Shown here one piece after another: positions 20,946 to 34,756 of a stretch of 64,000 bases of DNA. Numbering within the stretch: position 1 is the first letter of the stretch; each line of letters starts with the position of its first letter. The notes beneath the pieces are model-generated. The model made no database searches. It worked only from the letters and a program-made list of their open reading frames with translations, and was not told the DNA's origin. The DNA is from Enoplolaimus lenunculus. Taxonomy: Eukaryota > Nematoda > Enoplea > Enoplida > Thoracostomopsidae. The DNA is taken from NCBI GenBank assembly GCA_030248215.1, contig JASANG010003765.1, positions 124,001-188,000 on the forward strand, written 5' to 3'. The position numbers and the translations under genes are program-made.

Positions 20946-22792
20946 GCATAGGCGTCTGCCTACGCGGAAGTGGTACAAGTGAGTCTTTTAAATGAACCTC
21001 ATTAAATCTGTAAACAATATAGTTGACCACACGAGTTTTTTAAATAAAATTTGCATTAGCCCTAGGAGCACCTTCAATTGAAAAATTACAAACATTACAG
21101 TTGTTATGAACGCACAATTTGGTCAACATAATCTAACCAAAAATGCACGAATCAAACAGCTGATATGCAACCCAGCGCAGGTTCTTTTTGATCCAAAACC
21201 AGCCGGAAAAACAACAAATAAGCACGCGTGGCCAACTAAATACCGACTGATTGGTGATTTTATACTAAATAAATACGCTGTTTGCATCATATTACACAAT
21301 TTTTATGGTCGGAACAAAAATATGTGCGTCCACAAACCACATTTCATGTTGCATGCTTAAAAATGGCGTTTTGTAAACAAACTACACCAGGAAAAATAAT
21401 GTCTTTCTTTCCTTGTCTCTTGCACCGCCGCATTTTACGGCTTGCACAAAAAAATGTTTTATTATTATCATCTGTACACAGTGTTGTGTTCGCATATTTA
21501 TTTACTATAAAAGAAAACCAGCTGTGAACGAACAAAGCTAAACAAAAAGCGCGGCCCGACCGACGCTAGTTTTTTTGTGCTTAAAAATGTATACAAAACA
21601 CCAAAACTGCTCGTTTGTCTATCAGCTGATGAAGCTATTTGCTACGCACCGCTTTGATATTGCAAACAAGTTGCATTTAAAAAACATTTTTACGCGTCAG
21701 GGTAAGTAGATTTATCGTTTGAGTTTTTGCTTTGAACAACCCCCACCAAAAGACAATCAAACGCTATTAAAAAATAATACGTAACATTTTTTGTTTCTGA
21801 ATATTGATTATATTTCCCGCTGACTGTGTAGATTAATTTACTTTTTATTATTAAACAAACCTGCTCTGGTTATGGCAACTATTGCACTGTCAGTCGTCGC
21901 CTTTACATACAATTAGAAAAGGTTAAAATATGAAAATATCCTGTTCCGAAAACACAACTACATATTTACAATATTGCTTGCGCTATTTTTAAATGCACTG
22001 CCCAAGTTTCTGTGACATCTAAAACGATTAATGCAATAGCGTATAGCTGGCAAACTGCTTAAAAATTAATTTGACTTAACAAATTTTAAAACAACCGTGT
22101 TTGAAATGCGGATTTTTAGCTTTCGATATCAGTGTGTGTGAACATTTTTTAATTGTTCGGCACAATTTAAATCTCGCGCCTGGACAGATGCGTGGTGTCA
22201 TTAAAGTATACCGCGACGCAACAAAAATACTTTTTGCAAATTCAACCAAAATATGAGTGTGAGTAAAAACTGTCAACCCGTCAATTCGACTCTCACAGAC
22301 AAGTGCGTTGAGGTAAAACTCCCTAACAACAAAAACACTCAGATAAACAAACGCTAGTTTTTTTGTTGTTGAGTGTCGTCGAGTTGCTGTTTGTGATGAA
22401 AAATGTAAGCAGAGATTTACGCGAGCGAAGCGTGTCTTTTTATGGTTTATTGTTATTGCAGATGTTTCTTTATATGCGATATATTGCAATATACTATTTT
22501 TAGAATTTCAATTGAAATGTAAATTTTAGTTGTCAAAATTTCAAATATTTCGTCAATGGTCGCCATACTTGATAAATAGCATAGCTGTTTCCAACAACAA
22601 CAAACGGGTTTTTCGACGAGGGTCAGCAGAGCATACACAAGGGGAATAAGAAGGATATGACCTTTCCAGAAAATACCACAGACACAAGGAAAACACACTT
22701 ATGACAAAACTGTGAATTTATTTGTTGGTATAATTGCTTCCATGTGTGTAGCGCAGATTTTGGTTCGACATGGCGTTCACATTAATGCCTCG

Positions 22793-23089
22793 TTCACAAT
22801 AAAAAATTTCAGTTGGCCACCGAAAACATTATAAGGTACGGTTAACACGTGTCTATTTTCAAAATTGTCATGCGTTAACCTTACCATAACGCAAAACTTG
22901 CGTTAACCCTATTCGAACGCGTGTTACAAGATGATTTGTGACACCTATTAGGATAGGGCTGCGACATGTGCTAGGGTAGGGTTAACGCATCCGTTACCGT
23001 TGGGTTAACTCATGACCATTTTGAAAATTGACACATGTTAACGCTATCTTATACTGTGTTCGGTGGCAAAATGAAATTGTTATTGTGAA
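22793..23089. mobile_element. Foldback element with inverted repeats of about 90 bp
   Basis: Left TTCACAATAAAAAATTTCAG ... GGTTAACACGTGTC; right reversed TTCACAATAACAATTTCATT ... CGTTAACATGTGTC. The arms agree along most of 90 bp including GTTAAC words. 297 bp, no ORF. Confidence 0.85.
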
Positions 23090-23127
23090 CAATACATAAT
23101 TACGTGACGTAAAGATTGTTGTTGCTG

Positions 23128-23131
23128 TTAG

Positions 23132-23186
<55 letters not shown>

Positions 23187-23187
23187 G
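23128..23187. repeat. (TTG)n microsatellite outside coding sequence
   Basis: About 20 pure TTG units after the foldback element at 22793-23089. Same motif and strand as the FoxP Gln tracts, but no splice signals or open frame connect it to FoxP. Confidence 0.9.
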
Positions 23188-24522
23188 GTACCTAAGGTAA
23201 ATAATTATTAGAATGTTACCTCTACCAATATTTCGAAGAATTCAAGCACACAACATTTCTGTGAATGTAGACTAAAAGTTTAGTATATTTGGCTCATTTT
23301 TGTTATACGTGGTCAAGTTTTTTGTTTTGCACACAAAAGGCACCATTTAAAATCAAAATTTTTTCATTTAACCCTGAACTCCAGTGACTGGAGTGGGAGG
23401 CGTATACCATCACCACTCAGCTATAGGAGCTTGACGCTCGAGCCCGAGGGGGCTCTCACGTCTTGTGGTGATTTATTACTATGTATACGTGTTACAATTG
23501 TTAAACACTGTGCGATATAAATTATTTAACGTATATACACTGCGCTGAGTTGCCTATGGGCAACTCAATGTGAGAAGGGGTTAAACCTCGATGCTACGCC
23601 ATGCAAGTGGAAAAATTAGCGAGTAAATGAGATGAATTGTTTTAAAATTCTTTTTGGAAATCGCTTAGTATAAAGATAAAGATCAAATAAGTAAACGCCA
23701 AAATTAAAGCTTACTCCCGTGAATATATGTCGTGAAACATAAAAAAGTCGATTACAATGTAGGAAGCATTGGATGAATAACCTGCACAAAACATGGGATT
23801 CTGTATACTTCACTTCACTTCTACAATTTCTTGAAATTTTCAAATGTTGGCAAAATATAAGTCGTAGGCTGTCTAAAATTTTTACACTTTGGCATAACTT
23901 AGGCTTAGATTTACAGTCTTAAGCTTATGAAAGAGAGGACCAGCCCCCTGAATAATAGCCGAACCCGATACACCACGTAAATTATATAGTGTGAATTGAA
24001 TATTTTTTATTAATATTATATTTTAATTTCCTTAAATTCATATCAAAATATGTTTCTTGTTAACGAAAACAACGTCTACTATACATGGTGGAAAAGTAAT
24101 GTTTACATCATTAAATCGTAAAATACGTAAAATCACCGTGAGTATTCACTGGGTATCTGCTCTCTAATTTGTTTCAGCTCACGGACACAGAATATATTCG
24201 CAGAATTGAATAAATATTGTTAAGAACAAGGTTATATTTTTATATTATTTCACCGACGACAAATACGTATTATACAAACAACAATTTTAGCGGCATAACC
24301 GATTAATACTTTGAAAGCATTGTTGACAGCCAGCTTGGGATACATGTCGATTAATTTGGTATACAGAGTTGTATATATTTGGTTCAAATTCAAATTTATA
24401 CTTTGATATGTGAATATATACAACCGGGACTGTAGCAGTTAACTTCCTTAACAAGCGGAACTGAATTCAATGAACGATCATGAACTGGACGTTTGAAATA
24501 AGTTGATGCATATATGAAAGCA

Positions 24523-24692
24523 CGTAGCCAGCTCACCTTGGTTACTAGGCCGTTGAAAAAAGTTCAGGAGGAGCATGCAAGAGGTTTCGATGACTTACAT
24601 GGTTGAAAATTTTCTAGGGAACGGGCAGAATTCTTCCAGGGGGTTGAGCCCGCTTCTCACCCCCGATGGCTACAGGCCCGAATACATATGCA
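24523..24692. mobile_element. Family D element
   Basis: Left CACGTAGCCAGCTCACCTTG; right reversed TTCGGGCCTGTAGCCATCGG. Middle GCATGCAAGAGGTTTCGATG and CCAGGGGGTTGAGCCC. It overlaps the chance ORF 24575-24835. Confidence 0.7.
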
Positions 24693-24851
24693 TTGAACGT
24701 TTTGTTTTGCTAAAATTTCGATATTTCGTTGAAACACAAGTACAGCTAGCGAGATATTTTTTCACCATACGCAATATTAAGTTTATTCAGAATGTGAAGC
24801 ATATAAAGATATTGCTTTTTTCAAGCTTTCGATAAGTTCTTATCTATCTAT

Positions 24852-24896
24852 AGCTGGGACGTCCCACATACGCATTTTGGGCAGCTTTCCAACTTT
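24852..24896. repeat. Short dispersed repeat I
   Basis: GCTGGGACGTCCCACATACG then CATTTTGGGCAGCTTTCCAAC. The same block recurs at 32978 and, inverted, at 34757. Confidence 0.65.
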
Positions 24897-26877
24897 TCTT
24901 TCCATGTTTTGAGTGACTATACAAAGAACAGTATATATACAAATATACAAATTAATTTATGTAACTGCGAGTATATACCGATTAGCAGGTGCGAAACGTT
25001 AAAGGCAAAGAAAGCAAACTGACGTTACGCTAAATATGAGAAGAAATAGGGTTGCAAATGTTGTAACTACGTTCACTAGTGTTACATTACAATAACAAGC
25101 ATTTTGTTGCAACAAAAGCTTATATACAGTTTCAAAGTACATTTCTTGATAATTCCAACAACTGTTATGCAAAATATTCGTGTCTGGTCCTGGCAGACTT
25201 CCGTATTTGCCATGATTGCAGTCTTGGGTATTATATACTTGCTTTGTTTATAAGCTGAGCTCGCTTACCTTAAATTTTACAAAAATCCGCTGGACGCTCA
25301 TGCCTGAGAATTGTCAAACAATTTGAAATCTACTATACTCCAATTGAACTGAGGATAGTGATAGTATACAACACTTGTAGCCTTTAGACTAAACGATAAA
25401 AATAGAGTACACAAAAGCACTTCAATCGTCAAAACGTTGCACAAAAAGTCAAATATTTTTTGCAATCAAAACAACGTTTCTTCAAAAAAATACGTCAACA
25501 ATGTTTGAAAAACAACCAGATACACATACTACGGTTCAAAAACTATAATATTTAAAACCATTTTCGCTCGCTTGTGACATCTATAAATATGCCATTGCGC
25601 TTTTTGTTCAAAACCGCTTCAAAACAGTGTGTTTTATGAAACTTTTACCACAAAAACAACAATATAAACTAACGGATGCCAAAATTATTTTTTCCAACAT
25701 AAACCGCTGTGCAAGCGACGGTGAAAAACAATTGAAAAATGCACACACACATACAAGCATTTTTACGCCACGGCCATATGTTTGAACAGTTTATAGCAGC
25801 AGGAAACACTAGAAAGAAACTGTTATTTTTGAATTCAAACCACACACCATTATTGGTTATGATGGTACGCTGCGTTGCGTATTATATTAATACACATTTG
25901 GCGTGGTGGCTAGTCTGGTTGTTGTGTTGAACCATACAAATATACAAAAATAGAATCTGCCTTAAAAACGGGGCGCTCTCAGATGCTAAAGTATACACCG
26001 ATGTGACTATATATTGTTCAGGATTGTTTACTCAATGCCTACAGTGATACAGTTTTAGCTGACTACAATACTACTGCCATTTACTACAAAAACGGTTTTT
26101 AGAAAAGCTATTCAATTTTAACCGAAGCAACAGGCCTTGTCTAAGAGAGCGGTGTGTGCGCGTGTATGTGTGCATTGGATTTCTTTATTTCCTTAAAACC
26201 CGAATACAAAACGATGTATCGTGCCACCATCCTGGTTGGTCCTTTCATCTTTATGTTGGCAAAAAAACACGCAAACTAAACATTAAATAAAACAAGTCGC
26301 GTTTTAAAACCACTGTGTGTGTCCCATGATTTTATTCGTGCGTAAATTATAAATGCACAACATATTCAAGCAACGAAAAGCACGAAAGCACCCCCTCTAC
26401 CATGTGCTTTGAATAAATGCGACAGGTTCCGTCTACTACTATAGGCTGTACCGCTGGCGCTAGAAGAACAGCAATCAGTGAACTGGAAACACAGGCTACG
26501 AGTGTGCTAGTAGAACTGCTAGGCTAGGTTTTATTTTCGCCAAAAACCAGCACCAATACAGATATAGCTGCCAAAAACATTGAAAAATATTTATTAATCA
26601 GCTGAACAAACACAAAACAACGCCTGCCAAGCGCCATTACTGTTTTCACATCATTATGCATAAACAAACGGGTGATGGTTTGGGTTTTATGAGATAAAAA
26701 AGGTGAAATACAAGTACTTGACTAAATATGTTTATGAAGAGCACAGAAATAAATATGTAAGATTATGTGTTTTTGGTAAAAACGAAGTGGCGTTGCTTGA
26801 AAGTCGAACAGAAACACATAGTCTGATGAATATATACGCCCGATGTGTAGTATCACATCGGAATGCGGGACGAGCAC

Positions 26878-27043
26878 AGTGCCAGAGCAGGTTAGGGTGC
26901 CGCCCCAAAATTCCGGAGTGGGGGCGTCTTGTGATGATTGAAATATTTTTTAAATTTTTTGTTTGAAAAATTGTTACGGTGGGAACCCTTCTTTGAGCTG
27001 CGGACCCCCAATTGGGGGTATAGGGAAGTGTCTGCTTCGGCCC
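26878..27043. mobile_element. Possible third, degraded copy of the CAGGGCCGG hAT-like family
   Basis: Left CAGTGCCAGAGCAGGTTAGG; right reversed TTGGGCCGAAGCAGACAC. The flanking duplication is not clear. Confidence 0.45.
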
Positions 27044-28067
27044 AACAAAGAAGCAAAAGGTAAACTCGTAGAAATTTTTGTGTTCAATTTTGGAGTGGTT
27101 TAGTTGATTCACTCAACTTTGTATTCCACCAACTCAGTCGCTCAGACTTAGAAGGGGCTTTGCGATCCGAATGTTGTTGTCGACAAAATTTAGCGTAAAT
27201 GTAGCATTTTTTTAATAAATATATATCTTAACTTCAATGTTTCTATCGTTTAAACGCGTAGTTTTTTGGTTACAAGTGAGTTTAAAATAAGCTGTCTATG
27301 ACATCGACACAATAGCGTTGTCCTGGTTATCGTGTTAGCCGTTTAACAGATACGCTTGACCTTATAAATATTAAACGTACTCAAGTGTAACAAGCATACA
27401 CACTCTTTAGAATATAACAAAACTTAAGACAATGTCCTCAGACGCGCTCAGAACCAAAAACTGCTGTCATAAATGTCAGTGTCGAATAAGCAAGTTTCGT
27501 CGCACAGTCAAGTATATGCCGGTCACATGCGCGTATACAACACGAGTTGAAATAAATTTTCTGCTTTCAACACAATAGGTAAACTTTTTCAACAAGATTT
27601 GAAAATTTGGTAAAAATTTAAAAATTTTAAAACAAAAAATACAATAATACCCCGATGGAAAAGAGAGCCCGCATAATTTTTAAAATTATGTTTGACAAGC
27701 AATAACAATTTTTTTCAAAAAATTCCTTGTCGGTAAATTATAAAAAATTTCTAATGCAATTGTCTTTACCCTGATGTCGAACTTTTCACAAGATTACAAT
27801 TACTGACAAAAAGTATAGCGACGTTTTGAATTACCTATTGACAGTTTATCAATAATCATGATGGTAGTCCATAATCTAAACTCCCCATGTTATTTTGAGG
27901 GGCGTAATAGTAGTAAAAAACATTGAGAGTGGGCTTGAACAATGTGTTTTGTACCTTTGGTTGAGCTTTATCAGAGCTGTACGTTTATGTTGCTGGAGTA
28001 AAAGGTAAGTTTTCATATAAAAGCAAGCCTGTTTTTAAAATCAGCCTTAATAGAATATAGGTATCTT

Positions 28068-28271
28068 GATACTTATTCTCAAATGCATATAGCACCTATC
28101 ACCAGTAATTGGTTTTCAAACTCACGAACTGCTGCAATTGCAGATTTCAAAATTTGCACAGCAGTAGGTTACGAATACAACAAATATGTTGAAATTCAAA
28201 CTTCACCATTCACTGGTTCGAAAGTTAAAAGACTTGTCACCAACTGGTAATAGGTGCTGAAGCCAGTATTT
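28068..28271. mobile_element. Foldback family H, best copy
   Basis: Left TATTCTCAAATGCATATAGC then ACCTATCACCAGT; right reversed ATACTGGCTTCAGCACCTAT then TACCAGTTGG. About 204 bp, no ORF. Confidence 0.7.
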
Positions 28272-29432
28272 GGGACGTATAAGCAAAAAATGTTCATACT
28301 CTAGGATTCAGCAAGTTTTATATTGCAAACATTTTAAATTTACTTTTTTCTCGCCTCCAGAATTTCCGGTTGAAAAAATCTTTGTTTTTCGTTGTTTTCA
28401 CCGTTGGGCTTGGTGCATTCAGCTTAATAATTGTTGGTAACGTAGCCAATCACTTGGCGATTACAAATATTTGAAGTTTCCTTAAAATCGCTAAAATTTA
28501 AATTATACACGTTTATTAAGGGAGACATAACTTTCAACTAGACGCTGCGATTCGAATCCTGGTTTGAAGTAAGTTGTTGTACTTAATAGTAAATATTCAT
28601 TTGAGAAACGTTAAGCGTATCATAAGGTGCGCTGCAATGAAGTTCTCATTAATAGGTTAACTGTGCGATGCTATGGCAAACAAGGGCTTACAACAAATCA
28701 TGGATACCAGTTTCATTAGTAAAATTATGATTAGCAAAAATTTGCGACATTTCGATTGTTTAATTCTCGTGCGGAACAAATTTTAACAATTTACAATGGT
28801 TAGAGAACTTTTTGCACCAGTACAAATCGTACAGATGTCAACCTAATATGAGCGCATAAAACACAGATATAATCCCTCAGTGGGCTCTTCACAGCGCTAA
28901 AAAATGCGCCTCCATCCATAGAAAAGTCAGCTTTGCTTATAAAAGTCATGTGTTACGCGTAAAACTCGTGGAAATTGTTCCCATTTGCATTTTCAGCCGG
29001 CGATATGGATTAGAAACGATAGCATACAGATTAAAAACCAAATCCAAGCTGTATAAGCAATAGTTGTAGTACGGCTTTGCGTTCTTCCGAGATATGAACG
29101 CACGCTTGCTGCATTGCATATGTACGATACGCGTTCTGTTTTAAGACTTGCTTGCAAACATCTGAATTGGTTTTATGAAAATGTAGCTTGGTTCTTGGTT
29201 TTTGTTGACAACAAATACGCGTTTAAAATACATTTTTCATGCAAGTGTCAAATTTGTTTGCAAATATCTTGTGCAAATGTGGAAAAATATATACTTTTAG
29301 TACTATCATGATTATTATAAAGCTGACAGACCCCTCTGCTGTGCGAAGTAGGTTTGATGGCATGAATAGCCAGAATAGTTGTTGACATTTTGAATATGAT
29401 AATTTGTACAGAACACATAAAAGTTTTGGTCA

Positions 29433-29600
29433 ATGTTAAGTAGTATAAGCATACTCCTAAACCTAACTGTCAGTAGAAGCATAAACCTGTAACTAAGCCT
29501 ACGCCTAAGCCTAAGCGTAAATCTAGGCGAAATACTAGTCTAAAGCTTAGGCTTACTGTAGCGCAGCACCCCGATAAGCGGTATGCCCCTCGAAGACGAA
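29433..29600. mobile_element. Family A fragment
   Basis: Runs from AGTATAAGCATACTCCTAAA through CCTAAGC-like units to TAGTCTAAAGCTTAGGCTTA. The right end is replaced by unrelated sequence. Confidence 0.6.
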
Positions 29601-30464
29601 TTCAGGAATAATAAATTTATCAGCTCGAGTCGTTTTGTATATGTTTCAAAGCAATAACGAAATTTTGAAAAGCTTTCAGTGGAAATAATAGCTGTGTTAC
29701 GCAAAATCCATCGAAAGCGTGCACCTTCAAGCCATTGGCCAAGTAAGCATGGGAGACAGGTTGAAATGCTACAACAGCTAAAGCTAAAACTGTTATATTT
29801 TGTGAAAAATAAAGAGATGCGCGCATTTGCGTGTTCTAATCCGGTAAGTAATTACTGTTATTGAGTTCAAAAGTCTAAGTTCAACTTGTTCAATTTTAAC
29901 TCATGGATAGACACGTCAATTACTACTGATACAGTTAGTTCCTTGACAACCATCGTATACAGAGGGGTATACAAAGAAAGGGATTAAGGGGAAATATCTC
30001 GCACCGGAACTTTTTTGGAGAAAAGGTCAAAATGATTCTTCCGTATAAAACTAATATCCTCCCGAACCGAAGTTTTAGCTACGCCTCTGGTCGTATACCG
30101 TTTTTATTCTGCGAACCAAAACAACTCTTAACACATGGTTGCCAGCTTTTAGCGACATTGACAGAGGCATGTTGCCAAAACACGACACAAATACATCTAA
30201 ATGTTTGTGCTCAAATTGCAGGCACAAAATAACACTCGAAACACAATAAAAAAGCCCCCATATTTTGACACACACACAACCGTATTGTGTAATAAGCCCA
30301 CTCGTCGACTGTAGCCAGACCTTGTGCAAGGACCTTGTGAGTTGCTAGAACACCGTGGTTTAGAGTGTGCCAGTGGGGATCAGTTGTATTGGAGAAAGTT
30401 GCGAAAAACCTGTAGCAGCTGTAAATTTCCTAAATTTTCTGCACAATGTTTACATATCTCTGTA

Positions 30465-30549
30465 TTAAGTATATATATTATAATTTGTATATTAGATACA
30501 TATACATACATACATATATATAAATATATATATTTATATAATATATAGG
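30465..30549. repeat. AT-rich low-complexity tract
   Basis: TATA/ATAC/ATAA simple repeats. A similar tract lies at 34905-34975. Confidence 0.85.
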
Positions 30550-31462
30550 GACTTCATGGAGAAGCAACAGCAACCCCTTGAACGTGCCTGCCAGCGCCCA
30601 TGATGACGACTAAATAGAAGCTATGGTAATACCACAATGGTACTGAAAGTGCCACGTGTATAGCACAGAACTCAAAAACACATGACTGTTAATAGCGAAA
30701 GAAATAATAACCCACGGATACCGCACGTGGAGGGTGAAAAAATAGTAATTTTGCAACGGTGGAAACGACATTTTTATTGAATACGTAACAATAAAGCGAG
30801 CCACACAGCAGCAGCAGCCACAAAACCTATTTTACTCGAAATAAAACCTGCCTGCCAGTACACGCATGGTAATAGTTCTCAAGACAGAGATGTTCGATAA
30901 AACAAAAATACTGTTTTTATTGTGACCAAGAAACAACGCGACAACGTATACAATGTTCGCACAATTGGATTTGATAGACCGAGGCATACACACCAAGATC
31001 ATAGCAGCCACATCGCAGCCGGAACAACACGGCACAGCCCTTGCCGTAAATGACAACTTCACCGCCGTTTGATGGCCGAAATTTTTAAGCATTGAAACAA
31101 TTCTGCGTAATTATAAAAAAATGTTTCTTAGACCTTCCGTAGTCCGCATAAATCTTACTGTTCCCTACATTAACAATTCCTGGTTGTAAAGTTGTGGTAC
31201 ACATAGAAAGAAATATATATATAAAAGAGAACAAGCGGCGTTTTCTTTGTTGGCAACAACAACTGGCAACGTGTCAGCTGGAATAAACTAAAAAGAAGTG
31301 TGCCTTTGAACAGAGCGGAAGCAGCATAAATAGCGTTGATGTTGAATGGCTGTGTGGCTGCTTTAAAACTAAGAATAGCATCGCGATGGCTTCGTAAAAC
31401 CTTCGTTTCTAACAGCAAAGATTTGAGCGGTTTAGGAACCATTGTCTTTTTGTAATGAAGTC

Positions 31463-31622
31463 AGGCCGGTAGCCAGTTCAGCTTGCTACATGGGCTTTAC
31501 AGGTTTTACGAGGGGTATCCAAGAGTCTTCGATGACGTAATACAAACAAGGTTGAAAATTTTTTGTGGGGGGGGGGGCGAAATTCTACAAGGAGGACTGC
31601 GTCTGGCTACCGGCCGGAATTT
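31463..31622. mobile_element. Family D element
   Basis: Left GGCCGGTAGCCAGTTCAGC and right reversed GGCCGGTAGCCAGACGC are a clean inverted pair. A run of 12-13 G near 31566 lies inside. It covers the chance ORF 31483-31677. Confidence 0.75.
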
Positions 31623-31721
31623 AAGTTGTCAATCTGGAAGTGGTTTGAAAACGTTGATAAACACATACAGTTTATAGATGCATGCGACGGCTCTTGTACA
31701 CTTCCGCCACCGGCTTACATC

Positions 31722-31850
31722 GTGTAAGTTCAGGCTTAGGCTTAGGCTGAAGTTTCGGAAACGGCTTTCCTCAGCGTAATCTTAAGCCCAAACCTTGGAA
31801 TATGCCTTAAGCCTGAACCTAGCTTAAACCTATATAAAGCTGTGGGAAAG
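31722..31850. mobile_element. Family A fragment, degenerate
   Basis: CAGGCTTAGGCTTAGGCTGA followed by diverged AAGCC/AAACC units. Termini not found. Confidence 0.45.
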
Positions 31851-31994
31851 TTGGTTACTTTACTAAGAATATTACGAGACGAAACTGTATCTCTGATGAT
31901 AAAACTATGACAATTTCTGTCGTTCCACTAAATACAAAAATGTTTGTTAAATCTATCGGCACGTTTCGCAATGCTTAAAACATTGTTAAGGACA

Positions 31995-32205
31995 CACTGC
32001 AAAATATGGTCAGTCAAATTGACTCCCTCCGAAATAGGCTTTACGGGACTGCACGAACTGAGTCAAATTCCACTCCGTCAGAGTCAAACGTGCGACTCAG
32101 TGAGCCAAATTTGGCTCTGGTAGAGTCGAATTTGACTCAGTTTGTGTAGTCTCATAGAGCCTATTTCGGAGAGAGTCAATTTGTGACTCCCCATTTTTTA
32201 CAGTG
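31995..32205. mobile_element. Near-perfect palindromic element rich in GAGTCAAA
   Basis: Left CACTGCAAAATATGGTCAGT; right reversed CACTGTAAAAAATGGGGAGT. Both arms contain CTCCGAAATAGGCT and CTGAGTCAAATT, so almost the whole 211 bp folds back. Unusual GAGTC/GACTC density. Confidence 0.85.
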
Positions 32206-32977
32206 CACATTTAATGAAGGAAATCATTGCAGATTTACTGGTTCTTTACCCAGACTCTGCTTTGCAAACATCGTTCTGGTCTAAATATAAGGTTCGGCAA
32301 CGCAACGAAACTAATACTGTTTGGTTACTTTTTTTTCTGGAGACAAAACTAACAAATTAGTTAAAAACAACACCAATGGCGGCTTCAAACGTGAAAATGC
32401 AAAAAAGTGCCCCACTTTAGGACACGTTCGCATTATTGTTCATTACGTCTGAAATAGCAAATTCCTGGTATTGGCCAAATTAATACCATGCTACGTCCAA
32501 AGGTTCCTAACCAGAGGGGCACGGGGGGCGGGCGGGCGCCTCAGCCCCTACATTGAAAAAATTAACTTCGTTCCCTTAACCTGACAATATGGCCTCCAAT
32601 ATGTCACGCGCGGGTATCGAGTCTGTTTACTCAAGTCAGTACACCCCAGTTATACCACCATGATGGGGACACACAAAAAATTGTACTGTTTACACAAAGG
32701 GTTTCGTAGTTGTTTGCTTCTGCTGTTGTTGTGTCATGTTATTTACTTTTACATAATGCATGAACGATCGTTTGACAAATGGTTTTCAAAGAATAATGCA
32801 GACTTTAGATTGTGTTTCACGTTCAATTCTACGAATCGGTTTAGCACAACAACTGTATATTGTTGTCAAACAAATAATTTTTAACCTCTGTGAATTTTTA
32901 GACCGAACATCTGCTGGCATTAATACATGGTTGCATCTAGCATCACATATGTAGTATCATAATCTATGCATATAATT

Positions 32978-33022
32978 AAGGCTACAATACCCCACATACG
33001 TATTTTGGGCAAGTTTCTAACA
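32978..33022. repeat. Short dispersed repeat I
   Basis: GGCTACAATACCCCACATAC then GTATTTTGGGCAAGTTTCTAAC; second copy of the 24852 block. Confidence 0.6.
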
Positions 33023-33330
33023 CATTTTGTTTACACCAGTTTCGTAGCACATAAACGGGATTGTTCTGTAATTAGAAAATTTGAATACAGGTTTTTATGC
33101 ATTTGTAAACGCTTTTGCAATATTGCGCAAAGTTGGACGACTAGTAGCAGTATGAATTAGCACGGTACAGGTCATATAGTTGTAAATATATACAAATAAA
33201 TGTATTTTTTGTTGAAATTGATATGTTACTTACGTTAGGTGGTGTTTCATGCGCGACAAAGCTATCATTATTGTTTTGATTTTAGTAAAACAAGTGCCTG
33301 ATGTTTTTAAAAAAAATTGTTAAGAAAATC

Positions 33331-33571
33331 GGCCAATGTTACTTCTACTGGCGCAGCAGTAACCTAAGCATAAGCATATTCCTATGAATAAGCATATTCT
33401 TAAGCCGTAATCTAAGACTAAGTATCAGCCTAAGCCTAATCCTAAGCATAACAATAAGCCTAAAATTAAGACTATATAATCAATAAGCCCACACAGAAAA
33501 TAGTCTAAAGCTGAAGCCTACGCTATTGCAGCCCGTGGAATAACAGAACGCCTCTGATAGTAAAATGGGCG
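33331..33571. mobile_element. Family A MITE copy
   Basis: Left end GGCCAATGTTACTTCTACTG; right end reversed CGCCCATTTTACTATCAGAG. Long run of CCTAAGC-like units inside. Flanks AGAAAATC and AGAAACTA agree at 6 of 8 positions. Confidence 0.8.
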
Positions 33572-33788
33572 AGAAACTATATATGTATGAAGACATTGTA
33601 AGAAGACAGATTAATTTGTTTGCTTTACATTGTTGCATACAGGTCAATGGTTAGCTTGATAACTCAAAACTGAGGGGTAAGAATCCGTTTCGTACTGTGG
33701 TGCTCACAAAAATCGGTTCACTATAAATACGACGGGTCATACAATAAAATAAACTAAAGTAGCAATAAATATACGTCCAAGACAAAAC

Positions 33789-33965
33789 GGCCGCTGTATA
33801 GAACAGGTCTGCAACAGTATAAGCATATTTCCTTTGCCTAAGCCTAAGTGTAAGAATGAGCTTACACCAAAAGCCTAATTCTAAGCTAAAAATTAGCCTA
33901 AACATTAAGCTTACTGTATTGCAGTCCCGGAGAAAAACGTTCCATCCGCGATCTTTAAATGGGCC
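33789..33965. mobile_element. Family A MITE, intact copy with 8-bp target duplication
   Basis: Perfect GACAAAAC on both sides (33781-33788, 33966-33973). Left end GGCCGCTGTATAGAACAGG; right end reversed GGCCCATTTAAAGATCGCGG. Internal CCTAAG units. It lies only about 218 bp from the preceding copy. Confidence 0.93.
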
Positions 33966-34756
33966 GACAAAACGGTAGTTTTTTGCAACATCTGTATGCG
34001 TTTAACACCTAAATATCATTACTTAATTTCAAACACTAAAACTCAAAATCATTGCGTAGGCAGTAATAGCATAAAGCACCAAGCACTTATAAAATAGCGA
34101 AATGCCAGCCATTTTTAGCCGAATATTATATCCAGTTTTCTTTCTGCAAAATAAACTCTATTTTTAGCCAGTTTTAAAAACATTATTTCCAGCCGTAACC
34201 AAAAAGCAGCTGGGTACAGTGCCAATATATTGACAAAACCGTTTTAACAACAGCAATTTTAGATGTACATTGTTCGATCGAGAAAAAACGGTAAAAACAG
34301 AAGCATAATATCGCTTTCTTTATTGAAAGGATATAATGAATGTATGAATAGAGAAAAGCATACATATTATGAAGATTACATTACCGATATAACTTACATA
34401 GCTACGCATTTTTAGCTCAGGCAAATGTGTCAGGCTCGAGGCAGGGTAGTCCAGCTCTTTTGTATGTTTACGCAAACAATTCGAAAACAATAGCCAGCCT
34501 GGTCAATGAAAATGTGTAGAGAGACGCGGAAGTTTGAACGTATACACGACTTTGTATTATAGAAACTAGTACACGTAGTTGCAAACATGTGCAACTGGAT
34601 TATGGCATCTCCGGACCTAGGTTAAATTTTTGCCTGGCCCATCATATTAAGTGAACGAAATTAAAAACGGCCTTTTAAAAAGCTGTAGTGCTTTCAGACA
34701 TGTATATATACAATGCATACAGGCTGAATGTGCATACGTAACGTAAACAAAAATCT

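Noticed and set aside
23395-23470. Possible minus-strand tRNA-like sequence (TAGCTGAGTGG near 23423)
   Set aside because: Only a box A-like word is present; no convincing box B or stem.
26732-27112. 126-codon minus-strand ORF
   Set aside because: Covers a degraded hAT-like element and has no domain.
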